Origin: Mycobacterium heidelbergense
GTDB lineage: Bacteria > Actinomycetota > Actinomycetes > Mycobacteriales > Mycobacteriaceae
DNA: 64,000 nt
NCBI RefSeq assembly: GCF_010730745.1
Contig: NZ_AP022615.1
Location: 4,216,001 to 4,280,000, forward strand
Reading direction: 5' to 3'
In this document: one piece after another, positions 8,529 to 16,278 of the stretch
How the letters are laid out: each line of letters starts with the position of its first letter
How positions within the stretch are numbered: position 1 is the stretch's first letter
Notes under the pieces: generated by a model
Seen by the model: only the letters and a program-made list of their open reading frames with translations
What the model was told of the DNA's origin: nothing
Databases searched by the model: none
Made by a program: the position numbers and the translations under genes

Positions 8529-8582
8529 GCGGCCCGCTGCGCGGCTGGGGGTGCCCCCACCTCGCCCCGCTGCGCGGGCCGC
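8529..8582. repeat. GC-rich inverted repeat
   Basis: GCGGCCCGC at 8529-8537 pairs with GCGGGCCGC at 8574-8582, with a second small hairpin GGGGG-TG-CCCCC inside. It lies just upstream of the mshC promoter. Confidence 0.5.
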
Positions 8583-8596
8583 ATCGTCAGCCCGCC

Positions 8597-8602
8597 TAAA
8601 GT
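8597..8602 (+). promoter_or_regulatory. Candidate -10 element of mshC, leaderless
   Basis: TAAAGT six bases before the ATG at 8609, matching TANNNT plus leaderless spacing. The intervening bases include GAGGG, too close to the codon for normal ribosome binding. Confidence 0.45.
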
Positions 8603-8608
8603 CGAGGG

Positions 8609-9844
8609 ATGCAGGCGTGGCCCCCCGCACAGGTTCCGGTGTTGCCGGGACGCGGCCCGGAGCTACGGCTCTACGACACCTCCGACCGGCAAGTGCGCCC
8701 GGTGGCGGCCGGGACCAAAGCCACCATGTACGTCTGCGGGATCACGCCCTACGACGCAACGCATCTGGGTCACGCGGCCACGTACCTGACGTTCGACCTG
8801 GTCTATCGGCAGTGGCTGGACCTCGGCCATGACGTGCACTACGTGCAGAACGTCACCGACGTCGACGACCCCCTGCTGGAGCGCGCCGATCGCGACGGGG
8901 TCGACTGGCGGGACCTCGGCGGGCGCGAGGTCGCCCTCTTCCGCGACGACATGGCGGCCCTGCGGATCCTGCCGCCACGCGAATACGTCGGGGCGACCGA
9001 GGCGATCCCCGACGTGATCGAGCTCGTCGAGAAGATGCTGGCCTCGGGCGCCGCGTACGTCCTCGATGACCACTACCCGGACGTCTACTACCGGGCCGAC
9101 GCCACGCCGCAGTTCGGCTACGAGTCCGGCTACGACCGCGACACCATGCTGCGGCTGTTCGCCGAGCGCGGCGGCGACCCGCGCCGCCCAGGGAAGAACG
9201 ACGAGCTCGACGCCCTGCTGTGGCGGGCCGCGCGGCCCGGGGAGCCCAGCTGGCCCTCACCGTTCGGCGCCGGTCGGCCCGGCTGGCATGTCGAGTGCGC
9301 GGCGATCGCGCTCAGCCGGATCGGCAGCGGCCTGGACATCCAGGGCGGGGGCAGCGACCTGATCTTCCCGCATCACGAGTTCACCGCCGCCCATGCTGAA
9401 TGCGTCCGCGGCGAGCGGCGATTCGCCCGGCACTACGTGCACGCCGGGATGATCGGCTGGGACGGGCACAAGATGTCCAAGAGCCGCGGCAACCTGGTCC
9501 TGGTGTCGGCGTTGCGCGCGCAAGGCGTCGAGCCGTCCGCCATCCGGCTGGGCCTGCTGGCCGGCCACTACCGCGCGGACCGGTTTTGGGGCCGGGAGGT
9601 GCTCGACGAGGCGACCGCCCGGCTGCGGCGCTGGCGCACCGCGACCGCCCTGCCCGCCGGCCCGGACGCCACCGACGTCGTCGCCCGGGCGCGCCAGTAT
9701 CTGGCCGACGACCTGAACACGCCGAAAGCCCTTGCTGCACTTGATGGTTGGGCCACCGACGCGCTGGAGTACGGCGGTCACGACGCCGGGGCGCCGACAT
9801 TGGTGACGACCGCGATCGACGCGTTACTCGGGGTGGATCTGTGA
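8609..9844 (+). CDS. mshC: L-cysteine:1D-myo-inosityl 2-amino-2-deoxy-alpha-D-glucopyranoside ligase
   Basis: 411 aa. ATP-dependent ligase that joins cysteine to GlcN-inositol, the penultimate step of mycothiol synthesis. It is built like cysteinyl-tRNA synthetase: the HIGH-type motif THLGHAATY near residue 50, zinc ligands (CGITPYD; GWHVECAAIA; FPHHEFTAA), and the KMSKSRGN loop near residue 288. It lacks the tRNA anticodon-binding extension, and the PGRGPELRLYDTSDR N-terminus is MshC-like, which separates it from CysS. It is next to cysQ. In H37Rv four genes (Rv2129c-Rv2126c) are expected between this gene and the PAC2 gene; they are absent here. Confidence 0.95.
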   Translation: MQAWPPAQVPVLPGRGPELRLYDTSDRQVRPVAAGTKATMYVCGITPYDATHLGHAATYLTFDLVYRQWLDLGHDVHYVQNVTDVDDPLLERADRDGVDWRDLGGREVALFRDDMAALRILPPREYVGATEAIPDVIELVEKMLASGAAYVLDDHYPDVYYRADATPQFGYESGYDRDTMLRLFAERGGDPRRPGKNDELDALLWRAARPGEPSWPSPFGAGRPGWHVECAAIALSRIGSGLDIQGGGSDLIFPHHEFTAAHAECVRGERRFARHYVHAGMIGWDGHKMSKSRGNLVLVSALRAQGVEPSAIRLGLLAGHYRADRFWGREVLDEATARLRRWRTATALPAGPDATDVVARARQYLADDLNTPKALAALDGWATDALEYGGHDAGAPTLVTTAIDALLGVDL

Positions 9845-9873
9845 CGGCCACGCCGGCCGCCGAACTCGGGACG

Positions 9874-10722
9874 TCACTTGTGCCGGCGACGCAGGTACCG
9901 TTCGAATTCCGCGGCCAGCGCGTCGCCGTCGATCTTGCCCAGGGCTTCGTTCATATCGACCTCGGCGTCGCCGCGCTCCTCTAGCGACGTCACGTATTCG
10001 GCCAGGTCCTCGTCATCGGTGGCCATCTCGGTGATCGCCTGCTCCCACTCCTCGGCCTGCGCCGGCAGGTCACCCAGCGGCACCTCGATGTCCAGCACGT
10101 CCTCGACGCGGCGCAGCAGCGCCACCGTCGCCTTCGGGTTAGGCGGGGTCGACACGTAGTGCGGGACCGCGGCCCAGAACGTCACCGCCGGAATCCCGGC
10201 GGCCACGCAGGCGTCCTGAAACACCCCGGCGATCCCGGTCGGGCCCTCGTAGCGGGTTTCCTCGAGGCCGAAGCGCTTCGCCGACTCGGGGGAGTAGGCC
10301 GCACCCGAGACCGGCACCGGCCGGCTGTGCGGGGTGTCGGCCAGCAGGGCCCCGAGGATCACGACGGTGTCGACGTTGAGCTTGTCGGCGATGGCCACCA
10401 ACTCGGCGCAGAAGGTGCGCCAGCGCATGTTCGGCTCCACCCCGTGCATCAGGACGACGTCGCGGTCGCTGCCCGGCGGCCGGCAGTGCGTGATGCGCAT
10501 CGCCGGCCACACCAACTCCCTGGTGACCCCGTCGACCTGGCGGATGACGGGGCGATTCACCTGGTAGTCGTAGTACGCCTCGTCGTCGATCTCCACGATC
10601 GGATCGGCTTCCCAGATCGCGTCCAGGTGCTCGATCGCGTCGCTGGCCGCGTCGCCGGCGTCGTTCCAGCCCTCGAACGCCGCCACGACGATGGTGTTGT
10701 GCAGTTCGGGCAGCGCGCTCAC
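9874..10722 (-). CDS. PAC2 family protein (proteasome assembly chaperone-like)
   Basis: 282 aa from GTG 10722. The whole length matches the actinobacterial PAC2/DUF75 family, with FEGWNDAGDAASDA near residue 17, MHGVEPNMRWRTF, GALLADTPHSRP and the C-terminal acidic helix then RRRHK. An ATG at 10770 would extend it by 16 residues, but a TACGCT -10 hexamer lies six bases before the GTG, favouring the shorter leaderless form. Despite the name, no role in proteasome assembly is established for the mycobacterial protein (Rv2125 type). Divergent from metH. Confidence 0.85.
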   Translation of the reverse strand: MSALPELHNTIVVAAFEGWNDAGDAASDAIEHLDAIWEADPIVEIDDEAYYDYQVNRPVIRQVDGVTRELVWPAMRITHCRPPGSDRDVVLMHGVEPNMRWRTFCAELVAIADKLNVDTVVILGALLADTPHSRPVPVSGAAYSPESAKRFGLEETRYEGPTGIAGVFQDACVAAGIPAVTFWAAVPHYVSTPPNPKATVALLRRVEDVLDIEVPLGDLPAQAEEWEQAITEMATDDEDLAEYVTSLEERGDAEVDMNEALGKIDGDALAAEFERYLRRRHK

Positions 10723-10728
10723 AGAATC

Positions 10729-10734
10729 AGCGTA
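10729..10734 (-). promoter_or_regulatory. Candidate -10 of the PAC2 gene
   Basis: Minus-strand TACGCT, six bases upstream of the GTG at 10722. This decides the start choice because it lies inside the longer reading frame. Confidence 0.4.
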
Positions 10735-10827
10735 CGGGGTCGGGCCGGCGTCCTGCGCGGATGTCAGCAATGTTCCGGGGCCCCTGTCAGAGAGCTGTCA
10801 ACCACTGGGGGAATTTCATAGACCGAC

Positions 10828-10833
10828 TATCCT
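10828..10833 (+). promoter_or_regulatory. Candidate -10 of metH, leaderless
   Basis: TATCCT followed by seven bases and the GTG at 10841. No ribosome binding site is present. With only ~120 bases between the divergent PAC2 start and metH, there is no room for a full cobalamin riboswitch, and none of its conserved boxes is seen. Confidence 0.5.
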
Positions 10834-10840
10834 TGTTGGC

Positions 10841-13800
10841 GTGACCGCCGCTAACGAACACCGCTACGACACCGACATCCTCGACACCCTGGCGCAGCGG
10901 GTGGTGGTCGGCGACGGCGCGATGGGCACCCAGCTGCAGGCCGCCGACCTCACGCTGGACGACTTCCGCGGCCTGGAGGGCTGCAACGAGATCCTCAACG
11001 AGACGCGGCCCGACGTGCTGGAGAAGATCCACCGCGCCTACTTCGAGGCCGGCGCCGACGCCGTGGAGACCAACACCTTCGGCTGCAACCTGTCCAACCT
11101 GGGCGACTACGACATCGCCGACAGGATCCGCGACCTCTCGGAAAAGGGCACCGCGATCGCGCGCCGGGTCGCCGACGAGCTGGCGGGCCCCGGCCGCAGG
11201 CGCTACGTGCTGGGGTCGATGGGGCCGGGCACCAAGCTGCCCACCCTGGGCCACACCGAGTACCGGGTGATCCGCGACGCCTATGCCGAGGCGGCGCTCG
11301 GCATGCTCGAGGCGGGCGCCGACGCCATCCTGGTGGAGACCTGCCAGGACCTGCTGCAGCTGAAGGCCGCCGTGCTGGGCTCCCGGCGCGCCATGGCGCG
11401 GGCCGGCCGGCACATCCCGGTGTTCGCTCACGTCACCGTGGAGACCACCGGCACCATGCTGCTGGGCAGCGAGATCGGCGCGGCGCTGACGGCCGTCGAG
11501 CCGCTCGGCGTGGACATGATCGGCCTGAACTGCGCGACCGGTCCCGCCGAGATGAGCGAGCACCTGCGCTACCTGTCCCGGCACGCCCGCATCCCGGTGT
11601 CGGTGATGCCCAACGCCGGGCTGCCGGGGCTGGGCGCCAAGGGCGCCGAATACCCTTTGCAGCCCGACGAATTGGCCGACGCGCTGGCCGGTTTCATCAC
11701 CGAGTTCGGCCTGTCGCTGGTCGGCGGCTGCTGCGGCACCACCCCGGATCACATCCGGAAGGTCGCCGCCGCGGTGGCCGACATCAAGCGTCCCGAGCGG
11801 CAGGTGACCTACGAGCCGTCGGTATCCTCGCTGTACACCGCGGTCCCCTTCAGGCAGGAAGCCTCGGTGCTGGTAATCGGCGAGCGCACCAATGCTAACG
11901 GCTCCAAGGCCTTTCGCGAGGCGATGATCGCCGAGGACTACCAGCGCTGCCTCGACATCGCCAAGGACCAGACCCGCGACGGCGCGCACCTGCTGGACCT
12001 GTGCGTCGACTACGTGGGCCGCGACGGCGCGGCCGACATGGCGGCGCTGGCCAGCAGGCTGGCCACGGCGTCGACGCTGCCGATCATGCTGGACTCCACC
12101 GAAACCCCCGTCCTGCGGGCCGGCTTGGAGCACCTGGGCGGGCGCTGCACCATCAACTCGGTGAACTACGAGGACGGCGACGGACCCGAGTCGCGCTTCG
12201 TCAAGACCATGGAGCTGGTCGCCGAGCACGGCGCCGCGGTGGTCGCGCTGACCATCGACGAGGAGGGCCAGGCCCGCACCGCGGAAAAGAAGGTCGAGAT
12301 CGCCGAGCGGCTGATCGACGACATCACCGGCAACTGGGGCGTGGACGAATCGTCCATCCTCATCGACTGTTTGACGTTCACCATCGCCACCGGGCAGGAG
12401 GAGTCGCGCAAGGACGGCATCGAGACCATCGAGGCCATCCGGCTGCTCAAGCAGCGGCACCCCGACGTGCAGACCACGCTCGGGCTGTCCAACATCTCGT
12501 TCGGCCTCAATCCGGCTGCGCGCCAGGTCCTCAACTCGGTGTTCCTGCACGAGTGCCAGGAGGCCGGGCTGGACTCGGCGATCGTGCACGCGTCGAAGAT
12601 CCTGCCCATCAACCGGATTCCCGAGGAGCAGCGCAACGTCGCGCTCGACCTGGTCTACGACCGCCGCCGCGAGGGATACGACCCGCTGCAGGAGCTGATG
12701 CGGCTCTTCGAGGGCGTGTCGGCGGCGTCGTCGAAGGAATCCCGCGCCGCCGAACTGGCCAAGCTGCCGCTCTTCGAGCGGCTGGCCCAGCGCATCGTCG
12801 ACGGCGAGCGCAACGGCCTGGAGGCCGACCTGGACGAGGCCATGACCCAAAAGCCGCCGCTGGCCATCATCAACGAGAACCTGCTGGCCGGCATGAAGAC
12901 GGTCGGCGAGCTGTTCGGCTCCGGGCAGATGCAGCTGCCGTTCGTGCTGCAGTCGGCCGAGGTGATGAAAACCGCTGTGGCGTACCTGGAACCGCACATG
13001 GAGAAATCCGAAGACGATTCGGGCAAGGGCCGCATCGTGCTGGCCACCGTCAAGGGCGACGTGCACGACATCGGCAAGAACCTGGTCGACATCATCCTCT
13101 CCAACAACGGCTACGAGGTGGTCAACATCGGCATCAAGCAGCCGATCACCAACATCCTGGAAGTGGCCGAGGACAAGAGCGCCGACGTGGTCGGGATGTC
13201 GGGGCTGCTGGTGAAGTCCACCGTGGTGATGAAGGAAAACCTCGAGGAGATGAACACCCGCGGCGTGGCCGCAAAGTTTCCGGTGCTGCTCGGCGGTGCG
13301 GCGCTGACCCGCAGCTACGTGGAGAACGACCTGGCCGACATCTACGAGGGCGAAGTGCATTACGCGCGAGACGCTTTCGAGGGTTTGAAGCTGATGGACA
13401 CCATCATGAGCGCCAAGCGCGGCGAGGCGCCCGACACCGACAGCCCGGAGGCCATCCAGGCCCGCGAGAAGGAGGCCGAGCGTAAGGCCCGCCACGAGCG
13501 GTCCAAGCGCATCGCCGCGCAACGAAAGGCCGAAGAAATCCCGGTCGAGGTGCCCGAACGCTCCGACGTCGCCGCCGACGTCGAGGTGCCGGCTCCGCCG
13601 TTCTGGGGGTCGCGCATCGTCAAGGGCCTGGCGGTCGCCGACTACACCGGGTTGCTGGACGAGCGCGCACTGTTCCTGGGGCAGTGGGGATTACGCGGCA
13701 CGCGCGGCGACGAGGGGCCCTCGTACGAGGACCTCGTCGAGACCGAAGGGCGGCCCCGGCTGCGGTACTGGCTGGACCGCCTATCCACCGACGGCATCCT

Positions 13801-14419
13801 GGCGCACGCGGCGGTGGTGTACGGCTACTTTCCGGCGGTGTCCGAGGGCGACGACGTCGTCGTGCTCGCCGAACCCAAACCCGATGCGGCGCAGCGGTAT
13901 CGGTTCACCTTCCCGCGCCAGCAGCGCGGCCGCTTCCTGTGCATCGCCGACTTCGTCCGGTCCCGGGACCTGGCCCGCGAGCGCGGCCAGGTGGACGTGC
14001 TGCCCTTCCAGCTGGTGACGATGGGCCGACCGATCGCCGACTTCGCCAACGAGCTGTTCGCGTCCGACTCCTACCGCGACTACCTCGAGGTGCATGGGAT
14101 CGGCGTGCAGCTCACCGAGGCGCTGGCCGAGTACTGGCACCGGCGCATCCGCGAGGAGCTGACGTTCTCCGGGGACCGGGCGATGTCGGCCGAGGACCCG
14201 TCGGCCGTCGAGGACTACTTCAAGCTCGGCTATCGCGGCGCCCGTTTCGCCTTCGGCTACGGCGCCTGCCCGAACCTGGAGGACCGGGCGAAGATGATGG
14301 GGCTGCTGGAGCCCGAGCGCATCGGGGTGACGCTGTCCGAGGAGCTGCAGCTGCACCCCGAGCAGTCCACCGACGCGTTCGTCCTGCACCACCCCGAGGC
14401 CAAATACTTCAACGTCTAA
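10841..14419 (+). CDS. metH: Cobalamin-dependent methionine synthase
   Basis: 1192 aa, the same length as I recall for M. tuberculosis MetH. Transfers the methyl group of 5-methyl-THF to homocysteine through methylcobalamin. Domains in order: homocysteine-binding barrel (about 1-325) with zinc ligands in LNCATGP and GGCCGT near 294; pterin-binding barrel (about 350-640) with GERTNANGSKAF; B12 cap and B12-binding domains with VHDIGKN near 740 that supplies the cobalt-ligating His; and the C-terminal AdoMet reactivation domain (about 900-1190) with YRGARFAFGYGACPNL. GTG is chosen over an upstream extension because of length and the -10 position. It depends on the cobalamin pathway encoded later in the window. 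Confidence 0.97.
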   Translation: MTAANEHRYDTDILDTLAQRVVVGDGAMGTQLQAADLTLDDFRGLEGCNEILNETRPDVLEKIHRAYFEAGADAVETNTFGCNLSNLGDYDIADRIRDLSEKGTAIARRVADELAGPGRRRYVLGSMGPGTKLPTLGHTEYRVIRDAYAEAALGMLEAGADAILVETCQDLLQLKAAVLGSRRAMARAGRHIPVFAHVTVETTGTMLLGSEIGAALTAVEPLGVDMIGLNCATGPAEMSEHLRYLSRHARIPVSVMPNAGLPGLGAKGAEYPLQPDELADALAGFITEFGLSLVGGCCGTTPDHIRKVAAAVADIKRPERQVTYEPSVSSLYTAVPFRQEASVLVIGERTNANGSKAFREAMIAEDYQRCLDIAKDQTRDGAHLLDLCVDYVGRDGAADMAALASRLATASTLPIMLDSTETPVLRAGLEHLGGRCTINSVNYEDGDGPESRFVKTMELVAEHGAAVVALTIDEEGQARTAEKKVEIAERLIDDITGNWGVDESSILIDCLTFTIATGQEESRKDGIETIEAIRLLKQRHPDVQTTLGLSNISFGLNPAARQVLNSVFLHECQEAGLDSAIVHASKILPINRIPEEQRNVALDLVYDRRREGYDPLQELMRLFEGVSAASSKESRAAELAKLPLFERLAQRIVDGERNGLEADLDEAMTQKPPLAIINENLLAGMKTVGELFGSGQMQLPFVLQSAEVMKTAVAYLEPHMEKSEDDSGKGRIVLATVKGDVHDIGKNLVDIILSNNGYEVVNIGIKQPITNILEVAEDKSADVVGMSGLLVKSTVVMKENLEEMNTRGVAAKFPVLLGGAALTRSYVENDLADIYEGEVHYARDAFEGLKLMDTIMSAKRGEAPDTDSPEAIQAREKEAERKARHERSKRIAAQRKAEEIPVEVPERSDVAADVEVPAPPFWGSRIVKGLAVADYTGLLDERALFLGQWGLRGTRGDEGPSYEDLVETEGRPRLRYWLDRLSTDGILAHAAVVYGYFPAVSEGDDVVVLAEPKPDAAQRYRFTFPRQQRGRFLCIADFVRSRDLARERGQVDVLPFQLVTMGRPIADFANELFASDSYRDYLEVHGIGVQLTEALAEYWHRRIREELTFSGDRAMSAEDPSAVEDYFKLGYRGARFAFGYGACPNLEDRAKMMGLLEPERIGVTLSEELQLHPEQSTDAFVLHHPEAKYFNV

Positions 14420-14432
14420 GCCCCTCCCGCGT

Positions 14433-14492
14433 GCGAGCGTGCGTGTTTGTACGCCGACACGCCGCTGAGCATGGCAATCTGCGCACCCTCGC
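14433..14492. repeat. 60-bp dispersed palindromic element, copy A
   Basis: Lies just after metH. Ends GCGAGCGTGCG (14433-14443) and CGCACCCTCGC (14482-14492) pair with one mismatch. A second element of exactly 60 bp at 35905-35964 shares 46 of 60 positions: the first 17, a central GACACGCCG and the last 14 are identical. It may also form an RNA hairpin after metH. Confidence 0.75.
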
Positions 14493-14536
14493 GGTGGGGA
14501 TCGACGAGAAACAAAAGTGACTTTGCCGGCCGTCCC

Positions 14537-14818
14537 GTGAAACAATCGCTCGCCGTGAAGACCTTCGAGGATCTGTTCGCCGAGCTCGGCGATCGCGCCC
14601 GCACCCGTCCGGCCGGCAGCGCCACGGTCGCCGCGCTGGACGGCGGCATACACGGCCTGGGCAAGAAGATCCTGGAGGAGGCCGGCGAGGTGTGGCTGGC
14701 CGCCGAGCACGAATCCGACGACGCGCTGGCCGGGGAGATCGGCCAGTTGCTGTACTGGACCCAGGTGCTGATGGTCGCGCGCGGCCTGTCCCTCGACGAC
14801 GTCTACCGAAAGCTGTGA
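14537..14818 (+). CDS. hisE: Phosphoribosyl-ATP pyrophosphatase
   Basis: 93 aa from GTG 14537. Hydrolyses PR-ATP to PR-AMP in histidine synthesis. The MazG-like all-alpha fold shows KTFEDLFAELGDRA, KKILEEAGEVWLAAEHES (the E-E-x-x-E metal motif) and EIGQLLYWTQVLM. It is only two bases upstream of hisG and is thus co-transcribed. Upstream ATGs would add a tail running into the repeat element and were not used. Confidence 0.94.
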   Translation: MKQSLAVKTFEDLFAELGDRARTRPAGSATVAALDGGIHGLGKKILEEAGEVWLAAEHESDDALAGEIGQLLYWTQVLMVARGLSLDDVYRKL

Positions 14819-14820
14819 GC

Positions 14821-15678
14821 ATGCTGCGCGTCGCGGTTCCCAACAAGGGTGCGCTTAGCGAGCCGGCCACCGAGATCCTCGCCGAGGCCGGCTACCGGCG
14901 CCGCACCGACCCCAAGGACCTGACGGTCATCGACCCCGTCAACCAGGTCGAGTTTTTCTTCCTGCGCCCCAAAGACATTGCCATCTATGTCGGTTCCGGC
15001 GAGCTCGACTTCGGCATCACCGGGCGCGACCTGGTGGCCGACTCCGGCGCGCCGGTTCGCGAGCGCCTGGCACTGGGTTTCGGGTCGTCGAGCTTCCGCT
15101 ACGCCGGCCCCGCCGGGCGCACCTGGACGACGGCCGACCTGGCCGGCAAAAGGATCGCCACCGCCTACCCGAACCTGGTCCGAAAAGACTTGGCCGCCAG
15201 GGGTATTGAGGCAACGGTCATCAGGCTCGACGGAGCGGTGGAGATCTCCGTGCAACTTGGGGTGGCCGACGCCATCGCCGACGTGGTGGGGTCCGGTCGC
15301 ACCCTGAGCCTGCACGACCTGGTGGCCTTTGGTGAGGCGCTGTGCGATTCGGAGGCGGTGCTGATCGAGCGCACCGATCACGACGGCCATGGCGCGACGA
15401 AGGCCGCCCGCGATCAACTGGTGGCCCGCGTCCAGGGCGTGGTGTTCGGCCAGCAATATCTGATGCTCGATTACGACTGCCCCCGCGCGGTCTTGGACAA
15501 GGCCACGTCGATCACGCCGGGACTGGAGTCGCCGACCATCGCCCCGCTCGCCGACCCGGACTGGGTGGCGATCCGCGCGTTGGTGCCCCGTCGCGGCGTC
15601 AACGAGATCATGGACGAGCTCGCCGCCATCGGGGCCAAGGCGATTCTGGCGTCCGACGTCAGGTTCTGCCGATTCTGA
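14821..15678 (+). CDS. hisG: ATP phosphoribosyltransferase (long form)
   Basis: 285 aa. First, feedback-controlled step of histidine synthesis (ATP + PRPP). The type II periplasmic-binding-like catalytic domain begins MLRVAVPNKGAL, followed by DFGITGRDL and the PRPP loop VGSGRTLSLHDL near residue 158. The C-terminal ~75 residues (LLDYDCPRAVL through IGAKAILASDVRFCRF) are the ferredoxin-like regulatory domain that binds histidine, so this is the long form that does not need HisZ. Confidence 0.95.
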   Translation: MLRVAVPNKGALSEPATEILAEAGYRRRTDPKDLTVIDPVNQVEFFFLRPKDIAIYVGSGELDFGITGRDLVADSGAPVRERLALGFGSSSFRYAGPAGRTWTTADLAGKRIATAYPNLVRKDLAARGIEATVIRLDGAVEISVQLGVADAIADVVGSGRTLSLHDLVAFGEALCDSEAVLIERTDHDGHGATKAARDQLVARVQGVVFGQQYLMLDYDCPRAVLDKATSITPGLESPTIAPLADPDWVAIRALVPRRGVNEIMDELAAIGAKAILASDVRFCRF

Positions 15679-15709
15679 TCAACCGGGCCGCGGTGTGTTA
15701 GCGTCCGGC

Positions 15710-15760
15710 TAGGGCCCTAAAGGGCCGAAGCCCGTGTCGCTCCATGGGCCGAGACCCTTA
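15710..15760. promoter_or_regulatory. Possible DosR-like operator region
   Basis: The 20-mer TAGGGCCCTAAAGGGCCGAA (15710-15729) agrees at 15 of 20 positions with the DosR consensus as I recall it. A second half-similar block with GGGCCGAGACCC lies at 15745-15756. Both are within 90 bases of the DUF4126 start. The match is weak in the inner GGGAC/GTCCC positions, so this is only a candidate. Confidence 0.25.
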
Positions 15761-15795
15761 TCGTCGCCGGGCTGTTCGTCCCCAGGAGGGTCTTC

Positions 15796-16278
15796 GTGAC
15801 ACACGCACTCGTTCTGCTGCTGGCGTTGCTCATCGGTGTCGTCGCCGGCCTGCGTTCCCTGACGGCTCCCGCCGTGGTCGCCTGGGCGGCGTTCCTCGGC
15901 TGGATCAACCTGCATTCCACCTGGGCGTCCTGGGTGGCCAACATCGTGACGGTCGTCGTCCTCAGCGTCCTGGCGGTGGGCGAACTGGTCAACGACAAAC
16001 TGCCCAAGACACCGCCCCGCACCGCGGCCCCGGTGTTCGCCGGCCGGATCATCTTGGGCGGGTTCGCCGGCGCGGTCATCGGCGCGGCGTGGCACTTCAC
16101 CTGGACGGCGCTCGGCGCCGCGGTCATCGGCGCGGTGCTCGGCACCCTCGGCGGCTATCAGGCGCGTACCCGGCTGGTGGCCGCCACGGGCGGGCGTGAC
16201 CTCCCCATCGCGCTGCTCGAAGACGCGGTCGCGATCCTGGGTGGATTCGCCATCGTCGCGCTGACGGCTCGCCTGTGA
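15796..16278 (+). CDS. DUF4126 membrane protein
   Basis: 160 aa with about four hydrophobic segments (near 3-35, 45-62, 80-125 and 140-158), so an inner membrane protein. The first helix has GVVAGLRSLTAPAVVAW, and NDKLPKTPPRT lies in the first cytoplasmic or periplasmic loop, both typical of DUF4126. GTG start with an AGGAGG site 8-10 bases upstream. Its stop overlaps the GTG of the next flavoprotein gene (GTGA), so they form one unit. Function unknown. Confidence 0.85.
   Translation: MTHALVLLLALLIGVVAGLRSLTAPAVVAWAAFLGWINLHSTWASWVANIVTVVVLSVLAVGELVNDKLPKTPPRTAAPVFAGRIILGGFAGAVIGAAWHFTWTALGAAVIGAVLGTLGGYQARTRLVAATGGRDLPIALLEDAVAILGGFAIVALTARL

Larger units (their letters stand above)
8133..8608. 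other. Gene-free intergenic region with stacked palindromes
   Basis: 476 bases between cysQ and mshC with no credible coding frame. It contains a short direct repeat of GGGGCTAGCTGTTCGC near the cysQ stop, then three separate inverted repeats (8183-8245, 8403-8482, 8529-8582). A -10-like hexamer for mshC lies at its right end. No tRNA-like fold was recognised. Confidence 0.7.

Noticed and set aside
9841..9873. Small gene between mshC and the PAC2 gene starting at the GTG overlapping the mshC stop
   Set aside because: The frame soon becomes antisense to the PAC2 gene and has no family features.
10787..13522. A 911-codon minus-strand frame opposite metH
   Set aside because: Same GC-rich antisense effect. 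The product is low-complexity and metH is complete on the other strand.
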